Of a DNA stretch of 64,000 nt, positions 45,843 to 61,878 are shown piece after piece. The notes beneath the pieces are model-generated. The model was not told the origin of the DNA and made no database searches. It saw nothing but the letters and a program-made list of their open reading frames with translations. Origin of the DNA: Candidatus Tyloplasma litorale (GTDB lineage: Bacteria > Bacillota_I > Bacilli_A > Mycoplasmatales > Hepatoplasmataceae). Each line of letters opens with the position of its first letter. Position 1 is the first letter of the stretch. A program made the translations under genes and the position numbers. The stretch covers positions 1 through 64,000 of the forward strand of contig AP027078.1 in the NCBI GenBank assembly GCA_027943885.1, in the 5' to 3' direction.

Positions 45843-46500
45843 AAGAAGTTTTGAAAAAGAAAAATCATTAGAAAGTAATAAATCTAGTTTTTGATTAAGG
45901 TTTTTTGGTTGATTAATTCTTATTTTTACAGTTTTATCATTAGTAGTTTTATCTATTGTTTCAGGAGTAATTTCTTACCAAGAGGTTATTGAAGGAACAG
46001 GTGTAGGGGGAATACCTCTTTCATTACAATATGCAGGTGCTTTGTTTCTTGCAACTTTAATAGCTTTATTAGTTATTTTCTTATTGGTTAAAAAATTCTT
46101 TTGAAAACCAATGAATGATCATTTAAAAATAAGAAAAGAAAATATTGAAACAAATATTGAATTATCTTCTTACAAAAATAAAATTGCTGAAAAAGAATTA
46201 AAAGATTCATTAGAGCAAAACAGAAAAGCCAAAATCGAGGCTAATAAAATTATTGAGAATTCAAAAATTGTTGCAAATAAACATAAAAAAATGATTTTAG
46301 AAGAATTAAAAGAAAAAACAAATAAGATTATAGAACAATCTAGAGAACAAATTGAAAAAGAGAAGAAATTAATGGAAGAAGATATTAGAGAAGAAATAAT
46401 ATCTACTTCAATATTAATGGCTGAAAAAATTATTCAAAAAAATCTAAACTCAGAATCAAATAAAGAGATGATTGATGAGTTATTAAAATCATTAAAGTAA
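45826..46500 (+). CDS. atpF: ATP synthase subunit b
   Basis: 224 aa. N-terminal polar 25 residues, two TM segments (about 26-48 and 70-90), then KKFFWKPMNDHLKIRKENIETNI and a long coiled-coil stator stalk rich in Lys/Glu. The additional N-terminal TM is a common mollicute form. Start overlaps the atpB end. Confidence 0.93.
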
Positions 46501-46512
46501 AAAGAAAAAACC

Positions 46513-47046
46513 ATGAAAACAAAAATTAAGCCATTTGCAAAAGCTTTATATGAAATTGCCAAAGAACAATTTAATCAAAAAGATTACTTAGATTTATCTT
46601 TGGCAATTATTGATTTGCTAAAAAATGATAATAAAATTTTGAATTATTTAGGAAGTTATGAAGTTAAATTTGAAGATAAAAAAGAATTAATAAAAGAATT
46701 AACACATGGTTTTAAATACTATTTTAATTGACTTTGCATCTTAGTTGAACAAGGAAATGGTAGACACATTCATGAATTTATTAATGGGTATATTAATATA
46801 TATAATGAAAAAAATGGAATAGTTAAGGGTTATGCTTGAACAACTGAATGATTAGATATTAAAGTAATTGAAAAATTAGGAAAAAATATATCTAAAAAAA
46901 TTAATAAAAAAGTGATGTTTGAAAATAGAATTAATAAAGATCTTATTGGTGGAATAAGATTGGAAGTTGAAGATAATGTTTGGGATAACACTGTTAAAGG
47001 TAAGTTAATGGAAATATTAAAAAAAGGAAGTGAAAACAATGAGTAA
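46513..47046 (+). CDS. atpH: ATP synthase subunit delta
   Basis: 177 aa. IKPFAKALYEIAKEQ start, central LCILVEQGNGRHIHEF and C-terminal KKVMFENRINKDLIGGIRLEV match the OSCP/delta family. Stator cap of F1. Its stop overlaps the atpA start (ATGAGTAA). Confidence 0.93.
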
Positions 47047-48550
47047 GGCAATTGAATTAAGTTCAGTTATTAAAAATAAAATCAGAAATTATGATTTAAA
47101 AGTGCAAAAATCAGAAGAAGGAAAAGTTCTTTCTGTTGCAGATGGTATTGCAACAATTTCTGGGTTAGAAAAAACACAAGCAGGAGAATTATTAGCTTTT
47201 CCAAAAAATACATTTGGAATGGCCCTTAACTTGGAAGAAGATTCAATTGGTGTTATTATTTTTGGTGATTATTCTCATATTAAAGAAGGAGATTCTGTTA
47301 ATAGAACAAAAAATATTGTTGAAGTTTCTGTTGGGGATGAAATGATTGGAAGAATTATTAATCCATTAGGTGAAGCAATTGATGGAAAACACAAAATAAG
47401 AACTTCTAAGAAAAGACCAATTGAAAGAGTTGCTCCTGGGATTATGACAAGAAAATCAGTTAATGAACCATTAGAAACAGGTATTTTAGCAATTGATTCA
47501 ATGATTCCAATTGGAAAAGGACAAAGAGAGCTAATTATTGGTGATAAAAAAACTGGAAAAACAGCAATAGCAATTGATGCAATTTTAAATCAACATGATA
47601 AGAATGTTAAATGTGTTTATGTTTCTATTGGTCAAAAAAATTCAACTCTTGCAAGTACAGTTAGAAAACTAGAAGAAAAAGGAGCATTAGAATATACAAC
47701 TATTGTAGCTGCTAATGCTTCGGAATCTAATGCTATGCAATATATTGCTCCTTATGCAGGAATTTCCATTGCTGAAGAGTGAATGGAAAATGGGGAAGAT
47801 GTTCTAATTATTTTTGATGATTTAACAAAACATGCCGTTGCTTATCGTGCTGTTTCTCTTTTATTAAGAAGACCTCCAGGTAGAGAAGCTTATCCTGGTG
47901 ATGTATTTTATTTACATTCAAAACTTCTTGAAAGATCAGCCAAATTAAATAAAAAATTTGGTGGTGGATCTATTACTGCACTTCCAATTATTGAAACACA
48001 AGCTGGTGATATCTCTGCTTATATTCCTACTAATGTTATTTCCATTACTGATGGACAAATGTTTTTAATGTCTGATTTATTTAACTCTGGACAAAGACCT
48101 GCTGTTGATGCTGGTAAATCAGTTTCAAGAGTAGGGGGTGCTGCCCAAACTAAGTTAATTAAAAAACTAGCTGGAACATTAAAATTAAAATTAGCTTCTT
48201 ATAATGAATTAAAAGCATTCTCACAATTTGCATCAGATTTGGATGAACAAACAAAAGCAACCCTAGATAATGGTGCCAAAATAATGGAATTATTAATTCA
48301 AAAACAATACACACCATATCCACAAGAGTTACAAGCATTTATTCTTTATGTTATTGATAAAGATTTATTAACTAAAATTCCTTTTGAAAATATTATTGAT
48401 TTTAAAGATTCTTTAATTAATGCTACAGATACAAATAAAGAATTAATGGAAATAAAAACTGAATTTAAAATTTCAAAAGAACTTAAAAAAGAAACTGATG
48501 ATAAATTATTAAGAATTATGAAAAAATTTATTTCAGATTTTATTAACTAA
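47039..48550 (+). CDS. atpA: ATP synthase subunit alpha
   Basis: 503 aa. Non-catalytic nucleotide-binding subunit: P-loop [17 protein letters not shown]-like [32 protein letters not shown] and [18 protein letters not shown] 47039 chosen within the overlap with atpH; a GTG 9 nt upstream is in frame. TGA at 47780 encodes Trp. Confidence 0.97.
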
Positions 48551-48570
48551 CAAAATTTCACTAAAACATT

Positions 48571-49422
48571 ATGGCAACTTTAAGACAAATAAAAGAACAA
48601 AAAAAATCAGTATCAACAATCAATAAGATTACCAAAGCAATGAAATTAGTTTCTTCAGCTAAATCACAAAAAGCAATCAAAAAAATGAGAGAATACAAAA
48701 AGTATTTTAGAAAAATTGAAGAGGTAATGTCTGAAATAGTAAATGAAAGTCCTATTTCAACAGAAAATCTTAAAGGTACTTATTGAATTTTAATTATGTC
48801 TGATCTTGGACTTGCTGGTGGATATAATAATAATATTCTTAAACAATTAAAAGATAATATTGAATACGATGATAATGTTTTGATAATTGGTAATAAAGGA
48901 ATTTCATATTTTAAAAAACATGAAGGAAATACTGAATTTTTTCCATTAGAGGAAATGGTTTCGGGTGGTAATTTATTATTTGAAATTACTAGAAAAGTTA
49001 AATCAATGTATTATGATCATAATAAAAAGGTAAAAATAATTTATACTGAGTTTGAAAATCAAGTTGAATTTAATCCCACTATTAAAACATTATTACCTAT
49101 TCAAAAAATTGAATTAAGTGCCTCTGAAACAAAACTTGAAGAAAATAAAAATAATGAACCACAAGCAGTTGTTGAATATGAACCTAATAAAGATCTTTTA
49201 TTAAGAGAATTAGAGTCTCTATATATTCATTCATTTTTAATTGGTGTATATAGAGAAGCTCAAGCATCAGAACATACCTCTAGAAAGAATGCAATGGAAA
49301 ATGCAACTAATAATGGACAAGAATTATTAGAAAAATTAGATATTGAATATAATAGAGGTAGACAAGCCAAAATTACTCAAGAAATTTCTGAAATTATTGG
49401 GGGTGCTGAATCTTTAAAATAA
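48571..49422 (+). CDS. atpG: ATP synthase subunit gamma
   Basis: 283 aa. N-terminal ATLRQIKEQKKSVSTINKIT and C-terminal ASEHTSRKNAMENATNNGQE followed by NRGRQAKITQEISEIIGGAE, the rotor coiled-coil halves, with SDLGLAGGYN in the middle. TGA-encoded Trp near codon 73. Confidence 0.96.
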
Positions 49423-49423
49423 T

Positions 49424-51044
<1,621 letters not shown>

Positions 51045-51054
51045 TGGTCTATTA

Positions 51055-51456
51055 GTGAAAACATTTAAATTGACAATTTCAACTCCAATTGGTAAGAATT
51101 TTGAAGTTGAAAATGTAACAATGCTTAATGCTAGAGTATTGGAAGGACAAATTGGTATTTTAGCCAATCATGCTCCATTAATATCATCTTTAAAAATTTC
51201 TGAATTTCAAATTATTATGGAAGATGGTTTAGAAAAAATTGGTGTTGTTCATGGAGGGATTTTTAGTGTTAAAAATAATGAAGTTTCAATATTAACAACT
51301 GAATATCATTTTGATGATGAAATTGATATTGAGAAAACACAAAAAGAATTAGAAGAAATTGAAGAACAATTTCAAGATGATGTTAAACCTTCTGAACAAA
51401 CATCTCTTAATAATAGACATATATATGCTGAATTAAAATTAAAAATTGCAAAGTAA
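51055..51456 (+). CDS. atpC: ATP synthase subunit epsilon
   Basis: 133 aa. FKLTISTPIGKNFEVENVTM, EGQIGILANHAPLISSL and VHGGIFSVKNNEVSILT define the beta-sandwich domain; a two-helix C-terminus follows. GTG start at 51055, last gene before the operon terminator. Confidence 0.92.
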   Translation: MKTFKLTISTPIGKNFEVENVTMLNARVLEGQIGILANHAPLISSLKISEFQIIMEDGLEKIGVVHGGIFSVKNNEVSILTTEYHFDDEIDIEKTQKELEEIEEQFQDDVKPSEQTSLNNRHIYAELKLKIAK

Positions 51457-51482
51457 GTAACCTTTAAAGGTTACTTTTTTTG
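51455..51482 (+). terminator. Terminator of the atp operon
   Basis: AAGTAACC-TTTAAA-GGTTACTTTTTTT. Confidence 0.9.
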
Positions 51483-51563
51483 TACACTAATAAAGTGATG
51501 ATAATTTAAACATTTTAAAATTTTTCCATTTTGTTTGTGATGTAATTAAAACAAGGAGAACAA

Positions 51564-53234
51564 ATGGAAGCAAAAGATTGAAAAATCAATGAATTAGTTT
51601 CTGGTAAAGATACAATATTCACAATTCCTTCTTATCAAAGAAATTATAAATGAAGATTTAAAACTGCTGAAAAAGATAAATCACAAAAGAATAATGAAGT
51701 TGGAGCATTAATGAGTGATATTAATGAATTCATTAAAGATCATAGTAGAAAAAATTATTTTTTAGGAACAATTGTTATAAAATCAATTCCACAACTTTCT
51801 AGAAATTTTGTTTTAATTGATGGTCAACAAAGAATTACAACTTTTTTACTAATGATATCAGCAATGAGAGAGTGTTTTGATACAAATGATCCTTTTAGAC
51901 GTGAAGAATTAGAAAAAATTTTAGAAACTGAAGAAGATAAATTTAAATTAAATAGAATAAATGACCAAAATATTATTAAAAAAATATTAGATGGAAAGCA
52001 TAATAGTATAACTAAAGAAGAAGAGAAATCTATATATTTTGTTAATTTTGTAAAAATTTTTAATTTTTTTAAAAAAATGGATAAGTCTAAAATAAAAGAA
52101 TTCTATGATTTTGGAATAAGGAAAATTGATTTAGCTGTTGTTAGATTAGATTCTGATGAAGATGAGTTTTTAGTTTTTGAATCAATTAATTCAAAAGGGC
52201 AATCTTTATCTTCGGGTGATTTAATAAAGAATTATGTAATGATGCAATTCATTCATGAACATAATTTAGAACAAAAATTTCAAGATGAAATTGTTTCAAA
52301 ATTATCTAATGAAGAATTAGAAGATTTTTATAGACAATTAATAGCAATAAGAACAGGAAAATTACCATCTAAAAAAACTAAATCTCTTTATTATTCATTT
52401 AAAAATGAATTTGATAGAGATTGAATTAAAAATAATAAAGAAGAATTGATTTTAATTTTAAAACATAATTTAGCAATATGAAAATATATTCATAAAGTTG
52501 ATTTTGGTTATGAAACACTTCCCATCATTCATAATATTCTTAATTTTTATACAATTCTTTATGCTTTGGTTGAAAAAAATTCAATTTGAAGTGAAGAGGA
52601 AAATGAATTAATAAATATAAATGAAAAAAATATAAGGATAGGCTTTATAAGACTATCTGAAATTTTAATTAGAAGAACTTTAGGTGGTAGAGGTAGAGTT
52701 GAATCAAATAGAACATTTGCAAAACTAGGTAGTGATTATTATAAAGATGAAAATGCTGTATTTGATGAATACATTTATTTAAGACTTGAACATGATGTAA
52801 CAAAGGTAAGAACACCTTCTTGAGAAGAAGTAGAAGAATTAATTTATAAAATGGATGTTTATTCTTCTAAAAGTATGATTAAATGAATTTTAATTGCTAT
52901 TGAAGAAAAAAATAGTAAAAAGAAAATATTTAATACTGATGAATTTACAATTGAGCATATTTATCCACAAAATCCAGATGATAGTTGAGATTATTTAAGT
53001 ATTGAAGATAAATATGAAATGGGCAATATGTTAAATACACTTGGTAATATCTCTATTACTAATCATAATTCAGCTCTTGGAAATAAAATTTTTAGTAAAA
53101 AGAAAGAAATACTTGAAGATAGATCTTATTTAAAAATAAATAAAATGATTTATGAGGTAGATAAATGAGATTCTAAAGCTATAAAAGAAAGAGCTAATAA
53201 ACTATTAAATTACATAAAAGAAATTTGATCATAA
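51564..53234 (+). CDS. GmrSD-like DUF262/DUF1524 defence protein
   Basis: 556 aa. N-terminal ParB-like DUF262: FTIPSYQRNYKW, D86-G-Q-Q-R90 with LIDGQQRITTFLLM, and FESINSKGQSLSSGDLIKN. C-terminal DUF1524 HNH-type: IEHIYPQNPDDSW (H465) followed by LGNISITNHNSALGN. This is the architecture of type IV modification-dependent restriction enzymes (GmrSD/SspE-like). ACAAGGAGA precedes ATG 51564; it is a single-gene transcript between two terminators and next to a restriction-modification pair. Confidence 0.88.
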
Positions 53235-53250
53235 AATAAATAAAATTATA

Positions 53251-53281
53251 AAAAACAAGCAAATATTTGCTTGTTTTTTTA
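53251..53281 (+). terminator. Terminator of the GmrSD-like gene
   Basis: AAAACAAGCAAA-TA-TTTGCTTGTTTTTTT. Confidence 0.9.
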
Positions 53282-53302
53282 TTATTTATATTTTGTTAAT
53301 TT

Positions 53303-55004
<1,702 letters not shown>

Positions 55005-55018
<14 letters not shown>

Positions 55019-56729
55019 TAAATTAATAAAACTTTATAAAATAGGCAAGTCTGAACATAAAAGAACAGATTTAATTAGTTCTTATTTTAGTTTTATAGAA
55101 TGAGCATATGAATCTAAAGAAAAACCATCTTGAAAGAATGAAAAAAAGGTCTGTCAAATTTTTAGTGAAATAGGAGTTTATAAAAATAAAGATTGTAATA
55201 CAAATAATTTAAAAATAGGTAGAGAAAAATCTTTATTTAAATCTTTAAATTTTATTGAAGACATTGATGAAATTAAGTTGACAAATTTTGCTAAAAAAAT
55301 TTATGAAGATATAAATAAGGAAAGAAAATCAATTTTTGGAATATCAAGAATTGAATATAATTTTTTATTAATATGTTTATTTAATATAAGTGATAATGAT
55401 TATCAAACTTTTGATATATTAGAAAGAATTTTAAAAAAAGAAAATTATTTTTACTTAGAAAATTTGAATAAAATAAATTATTTGATGGAGGTTGATGATT
55501 TTAAATTTTATAAAATAATAAAGAAAGAATTAGATTTAAAATCCGGTGGAAAATCTAAAATAATACAAAATCAAAAAATGAAATTATCAACTTCTAAGAA
55601 TATTTTTTTGGATAAATGATATGAATATGCATATAAAAATTCTAATGAAGAAAATTTAAAAAAATTGGAAAATTGATTATATGAATGTTCTAAAGTTTTT
55701 TATGATGGTAGAAGCAAAAAATTTTTAAAAAAATTTCTAACTTATATTTTAGTTGGTAAAGATAAAAATAAAATGAAGAAATTATGAAATGATTTTGATA
55801 AAACTGGTTTGTTAAAAAATATTGATAAAAATTTAACAAGACAAGAAGTTATCAATAAAGTTATTTTAAGAATAGTTTATGGTGTTGAAAATTCTTATGA
55901 AAATTTAATACATAATCATTTAAATTCACTATCTTTATTTTATTTAGATGAAAAAGATAAGGTTATAAGAATAAATAAAAATTGTGAAAAATTTATTTCT
56001 TCAATAATTAATAAAAAAAATGAATTATTAAATGAATTTAAAAAAAATAACTATATTACTGAAGAAAGATTTTCTGAAATATTAAATATCAATGAACAAA
56101 TATTACCTGATTTAGATGCTATAAAAAAAACCTATTTAGATAATTATGGTAATTTAAAAAAAGTTAAAGAAATCATTTCCTTATTTAAAATAAAAACAAT
56201 TAATGGAATTTCTGAGTCTGAATCTTCAATGAGAAATAGAGTTTGAAAATATATAAAAACTTCAAATCACATTAATGGAATTTGTGATGAAAAAACCTTT
56301 TTTGAATTTATTATTTGTTATGCTTTTTTGATAAAAAATAATGAAAAATTATTTGATTATTCATCAGAAGATTTTTTTAATATTGTTAAAAAATCATTAA
56401 ATTTAATTTTTTCTAATAAAAATTTAATTCCTCTAAGATTTGCCCCGGGTGGAAGAGCGGATGGATTAATTTTTACAAAAAATGGAAGTTTAGTTGTTGA
56501 ACCAACCTTACAATTAAAAAATCAAGTAAAAATGGAATTAGATTCAGTTACCGATCATGTTAATAAATATAATAGAGAAAAAGAACAAGTATCATGTGCC
56601 TATATAGTAGCTCCAATTATTGAAAAAAGATTAAATGTTGCTTTAAAAAGTTATGTTGATCATGAACTTATTTCATCTAAGGCTTATGCTTGAAATATTG
56701 ATGACTTAATTAAATACATAGAACAATAA
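55005..56729 (+). CDS. Type II restriction endonuclease, probably AlwI-like
   Basis: 574 aa. The C-terminal third has FAPGGRADGLIF (D486) and LVVEPTLQLKNQVKMELDSV (E499-x-T501), then DHVNKY and SCAYIVAPIIE, a PD-(D/E)xK-like layout reminiscent of AlwI-family enzymes. The N-terminal helical part is not recognised. Start ATG 55005 overlaps the methylase by 14 nt. The pairing with a double methylase suits an asymmetric recognition site; the site itself cannot be read. Confidence 0.65.
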
Positions 56730-56750
56730 TTAATATAATATAATTAAATT

Positions 56751-57632
56751 ATGTATAACAAGTTAAATATTAAAAAATTTGCAAATAAGTTTAACTTTAA
56801 TTTAATTGAAGATTCTCTTTGTGATTATGAAGAGGAAACAATTGATGTATTTCAGGCAGCTAGAATGAGTCATATTACTAAAACTAAATTTGGTAATTAT
56901 ATAGCTATTATTAGATTAGGTTCTAATATTGAAAAAATAAAAGAATCTATTAATCGTATTAAAATGATAATAATTTGTGAAACTTCTTCTCTTAAGAAAA
57001 GAGATTTAAAAAAATTTCTTGAATTAAAAAAACCCCTTTTAACAACTAAATTTTCTAAAAGAGAGGTATCTTCTATTGTAGATTCTTATTTACTAAGAAA
57101 GCAACAAATACCAGAAAGAATTCATGGAACTTTGATTTCTGTTTATGGTGAAGGGGTTTTAATAGCAGGTAAATCTGGAGTTGGTAAATCAGAACTTGCT
57201 TTAGAATTAATCAATCGAAAACATTTATTTATAGGTGATGATGCAATAGATATTATTTCCTTTGCAGGTAAGCCTTTTGGTAGAGCTCCTAAAATATCAA
57301 GGGATTTTATTGAAGTTAGAGGTGTAGGAATAATAAATGTCAAGGGAATGTTTGGAATTCAATCTTTAGTAAAAGAACACTCCATTGATTTAATAGTTGA
57401 GTTAGTTCAATTAGAAGAAGTTAAATCTTCTGTGGAAAGACTTGGAAGAGAATATTTAAAAAAAGAAATTAAAGGAATAGAAATTCCTTTAATTCAAATT
57501 CCATTATCAAATGGAAGGTCTATTGCTTCAGTATTAGAAGCTGCAGTTATAGCTTTTAAACAAAGAATGAATGATAACTATATTGCTGTTAATGATTTTA
57601 CACAAAGATTAAAAAATGCAAAAAAAAATTAG
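56751..57632 (+). CDS. hprK: HPr kinase/phosphorylase
   Basis: 293 aa. P-loop GKSGVGKSELALELI near residue 140, and the C-terminal VEVRGVGIINVKGMFG-type signature (IEVRGVGIINVKGMFGIQS). Phosphorylates HPr Ser46 to control carbon use. TATAAT at 56739-56744 lies 6 nt before the ATG. Often followed by lgt; here pth follows. Confidence 0.96.
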   Translation: MYNKLNIKKFANKFNFNLIEDSLCDYEEETIDVFQAARMSHITKTKFGNYIAIIRLGSNIEKIKESINRIKMIIICETSSLKKRDLKKFLELKKPLLTTKFSKREVSSIVDSYLLRKQQIPERIHGTLISVYGEGVLIAGKSGVGKSELALELINRKHLFIGDDAIDIISFAGKPFGRAPKISRDFIEVRGVGIINVKGMFGIQSLVKEHSIDLIVELVQLEEVKSSVERLGREYLKKEIKGIEIPLIQIPLSNGRSIASVLEAAVIAFKQRMNDNYIAVNDFTQRLKNAKKN

Positions 57633-57696
57633 AATTTTTATTTTAATTTAAGAAATATTTTAAAAATGAAAATTAAAAATTGTTATAATTTTTTAA

Positions 57697-58260
57697 ATGA
57701 AATTAATCGTGGGTTTAGGTAATTTTGGAAATGAATATAAAAGAACAAGACACAATCTTGGTTTTTTAGTTATAGATGAATTAGAAAAAAGGTGAAATTT
57801 ATCTTTTAAAGAAGAGCCTTCAGCTTTTTATTCAACTTTATTTATAAATGAAGAAAAAATAATAATAGCAAAACCTAAACTTTTTATGAATAATTCAGGG
57901 AAAGTTATTAAAGGTATTGCAAACTATTTTAAAGTTGACTTAAATGATTTGATAATATTTGTTGATGATAAAGATCAAGATATGGGTTCAATAAAAATTG
58001 TTAATAAAGGTGGCCATGGTGGTCAAAATGGAATACGAAATATAATAGAAAATTTTAAAAGTAATGATTTTTTAAGAGTGAAAGGTGGAATTGGTTCAGA
58101 TAAAAATATTGCTACTTCTAGCTATGTTTTAGGTAAATGAAATGAAGAACAATTAAAAATTTTACCTAATTTAGTTAGTAAATTGGCAGATATAGCTGAA
58201 GATTTTGTTCAAGGTAAAAATTTTAATGAACTAACAAATAAATATAATGAAAAAAAATAA
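57697..58260 (+). CDS. pth: Peptidyl-tRNA hydrolase
   Basis: 187 aa. [22 protein letters not shown] contains the catalytic His; KLFMNNSGK and [12 protein letters not shown] are family motifs. TATAAT at 57684-57689 is 7 nt before the ATG, leaderless type. Overlaps tilS by 14 nt. Confidence 0.96.
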
Positions 58261-59170
58261 GATTATAATCGGTGTTTCGGGTGGACCTGATTCAACATAT
58301 CTTTTAACAAAACTACATAATAACAATAGATATGAACCAATTGCTGTTCATGTTAATTATCATTTACGCGAAGAATCTAATGAAGATCAAAACAGTTTTG
58401 TTGAATTTTGTAAAAAAAGAAATATTCCTTATTTCATTAAAGATGTTAATAAAGAGGACTGAGAAAAATATGCATATTTAGGAAATAAACAATCAAAAGC
58501 AAGACAAATGAGATATGATATCTTTTTTCATATTGCTGATAGATTTAATACTAAAGAAATATTTATTGCTCATCATAAGGATGATTTTATTGAAACAGCT
58601 TTAATGCAAGAAAAAAGATCAAAAAATTTATTATTTTATGGAATAAAAAAATTGTCAAAATTTTCAAGTTATAGAATTCATCGTCCACTATTAGATATTT
58701 ATAAAAGTGAAATTATTGAATATCTTAATAATGAAAAAATAAGTTTTAGAGTTGATAAAACTAATTTTTTACCTATTTATGAAAGAAATAAATTAAGATT
58801 GGAATTATCTAAATTAAGTATTGCAGAAAAGGATGCGATTTTTGATAGATTTCAAAAAATAAATGAAAAAAATCATAAATTAGAAGATGAAATTGAAAGA
58901 AAATACAATGAATGAAGAAGAATTCAGTTTGATTATGATTTTTTTAATAGAGATAATTTCGAAGTTAAAAAGCAACTTATTTATAAAATGTTAATTCTAA
59001 ATGAATGAAGAATTAATATTACAACAGATAAATTAGAAGGAATTATTGATTTTTTAAAACATAAAAGAGGAGATAAAAATTATAGATTGATGGAAAATGT
59101 TTTTATGACTGTGGAAAATAGTAAAATTGTAATATATAAATCAAAGGTTGAAAATGGGAACGGAAAATAA
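58247..59170 (+). CDS. tilS: tRNA(Ile)-lysidine synthase
   Basis: 307 aa. GVSGGPDSTYLL is the PP-loop SGGxDS motif; VHVNYHLREESNEDQ and AHHKDDFIETALM follow. Modifies C34 of tRNA-Ile(CAU). Shorter C-terminal part than in larger bacteria, as in mollicutes. TGA-encoded Trp present. Its end overlaps the hpt start by 17 nt. Confidence 0.95.
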
Positions 59171-59696
59171 GCATATAATTAAAATTTTAAAAACACATAG
59201 TGAATTAGTTAAGGAAATAAAAATATTAGCTAAAAAATTAAATAAAAAATTTGTTGAGAAAGATAAGGAAGTTGTTTTAATTTCAATAATAAAAGGTGGA
59301 CTTCCATTCACTTTGGAATTAATGAAACATCTTGATTTTGATGTTTCTATGGATTTTATAAGTTCCTCTTCATATTATTTAGATAAACAAATAAGTGAAG
59401 CAAGAGTTAAATATGATGCAACCATTCCAATTAAAGGAAAAGATATTATTATAACTGATGATTTAGTTGATTCTGGAAAAACCTTAAATAAGGTTTGTGA
59501 AATTTTGGAAGCTTATGAACCAAAGTCAATTACTGTATCTGCAATTTATGGTAAACCAAAAAGATTAAAAACAAAATATGATGAATTATTTTGTTGAGAA
59601 GAAGAACCTGGTGGTTTCTTATTAGGTTTTGGTCTAGATTATGATGAAAAATATAGAAATTTACCTTATATTGCTATAATTAAAGAAGATGAATAA
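59154..59696 (+). CDS. hpt: Hypoxanthine phosphoribosyltransferase
   Basis: 180 aa. [10 protein letters not shown] (PPi loop) and [17 protein letters not shown] (PRPP motif) with DFISSSSYY are typical. Salvages hypoxanthine/guanine. ATG 59154 chosen; a TTG 6 nt upstream is also in frame. Part of pth-tilS-hpt-ftsH, a conserved Firmicutes order. Confidence 0.95.
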
Positions 59697-59697
59697 A

Positions 59698-61752
59698 ATG
59701 AATACTGAAGTAGTTAGAAGAATAATTGGCGATGATAATAAAAAATCTACTAATAAGCCAGATGATGAAAAAAACCAGCAAACACCTTCAGGTGGTAATA
59801 AACCACCTGTTAAGAAAAAAAGCAATGGTACAAAATGAATTTGAATAATTCTTGTTTTCATATTAACAATAATGCTTTTTTCAGCATTGTTTTCAACACA
59901 ATATGTTTCTTTTACACCTGACACTTTCAGGAATTTAAGTAATGATCAAATAACAAATATGTTTGATGGATATAGTGAAAATGGACAAGTGTCTTTAGAT
60001 TATTATACTAGTGCATATTCAACAAAAATAATTCTTCAATTTCAAGCAAATGATTTAGATGGAAGTGGTACTGTTGTATATAGAATTCAATTTGATACTA
60101 TGGATGCTTTTGATACATTTCTTGGTGATTTAAATGAAAGAGGTTTGTCATATACTTTTGTAGGATTTGAAATTGTAGGTACTTCTTCACCATTGTGATC
60201 ATTATTTTGGGGAATATTACCATGAATTTTAATTCTAGGTGGAACTTATTGAATTATGATGAAAGTGATGAAATCACAAGGTTCAATTGGAAATATGAAC
60301 AAATCTTCAATGCTACCTCAAGTTTCAAATATTAAATTTTCAGATGTTGCGGGTTATGATGAGGTTAAGGCTGAACTATGAGAAATTGTTGATTTTTTAA
60401 AAGCTCCAGAAAAGTATAATATTGCTGGTGCAAGAACTCCTAAAGGAGTGTTATTATCAGGTCCTCCAGGAACTGGTAAAACCTTTTTAGCTAAAGCTGT
60501 TGCTGGTGAAGCAGGTATACCATTCTATTCAATTTCAGGTTCTGATTTTGTGGAAATGTTTGTTGGTGTTGGTGCTAAAAGAGTGAGAGAATTATTTACA
60601 CAAGCTAAAGCTGTTGCTCCTGCATTAATCTTTATTGATGAATTAGATGCTGTTGGTAGACAAAGAGGAGCTGGAATGGGTGGCGGAAATGATGAAAGAG
60701 AACAAACTCTTAATCAAATGCTAGTGGAAATGGATGGATTTTCTCCTAATTCTGGTGTTGTGGTTGTTGCTGCAACTAATAGACCTGATGTTTTAGATCC
60801 TGCTTTAAAAAGACCTGGTAGATTTGATAGATCAATTGAATTTAGAATGCCAGATATTATTGAGAGAGAATCAATTCTAAAAATATATGCCAAACAAGGT
60901 GATAAAAAATTCTCTAAAAATGTGTCTTGAGCCAATGTTGCGGGTAGAACACCAGGATTCTCTGCAGCACAATTAGAAAATGTTATTAATGAAGCTGCAA
61001 TTTTATCAATAAGATTAAGAAAAAAAGAAATAACATTAGATATTATTGATGAGGCTATTGATAGAGTTATTGGTGGACCTTCAAAATCTAATAATTTAAT
61101 GTCTAAGGAAGAGAAAAAATTAATTGCTTATCATGAAGCCGGGCATGCAATTGTTGGACTTGCTTTAGAAGATGCTGAACAAGTTCAAAAAATAACAATT
61201 ATTCCAAGAGGACAAGCTGGTGGATATGTATTAATGACACCTAAAAAAGAGAAATTTGTTCAAACTAAATTAGAACTTAAAGCTAAATTAGCATCGTATA
61301 TGGCCGGTAGAGCTTCTGAAGAAATTTACTTTGGTAAAGATAATATTACAACTGGTGCTTATTCAGATATTGAATCAGCAACATCGATTGCTAGAAGAAT
61401 GGTTACTGAATTTGGAATGTCAGATTTAGGCCCTATTCAATATGAGAAACCTCAAGGTTCTGTCTTTTTAGGAAGAGATTATGCTAATGCATCCAAAAAT
61501 TATTCTGGTCAATTAGCTCATGAAATTGATAAGGAAATTAGAAAATTAATTGATTCTTCTTATAAAACTGCTTTTAATTTAGTGAATGAAAATAAAGCTA
61601 TTATGGATATTTTAGCTGAATCACTTTTAATAAAAGAAACTCTTACAGCTGAAGAAGCAGAATTTATTTATAAAGAAAAGAAACTTCCTGAACAAGTTCA
61701 AAAAATAAAAGATAAATTCCAACCTAATAAAGATAAATCTGAAGCTAAATAA
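59698..61752 (+). CDS. ftsH: ATP-dependent zinc metalloprotease FtsH
   Basis: 684 aa membrane AAA+ protease. Two N-terminal TM segments flank an extracytoplasmic domain (about residues 65-165); Walker A GPPGTGKT near 257, [14 protein letters not shown], the [21 protein letters not shown], and the zinc motif H479-E-A-G-H483. Starts 1 nt after hpt. TGA-encoded Trp in several places. Confidence 0.97.
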
Positions 61753-61775
61753 TAAGTTTATAAATTTTAAAAATA

Positions 61776-61812
61776 AAAGAAAATTATTACTAAAATAATT
61801 TTCTTTTTTCTT
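61776..61812 (+). terminator. Terminator of pth-ftsH operon
   Basis: AAAAGAAAATTATT and AATAATTTTCTTTT flank a 5-nt loop, followed by T. Confidence 0.8.
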
Positions 61813-61878
61813 TTTTATGTTTTATATGAAGTGTATGTTATTTAAAACTATAAATTAATATAGTATAATTTTTTTATT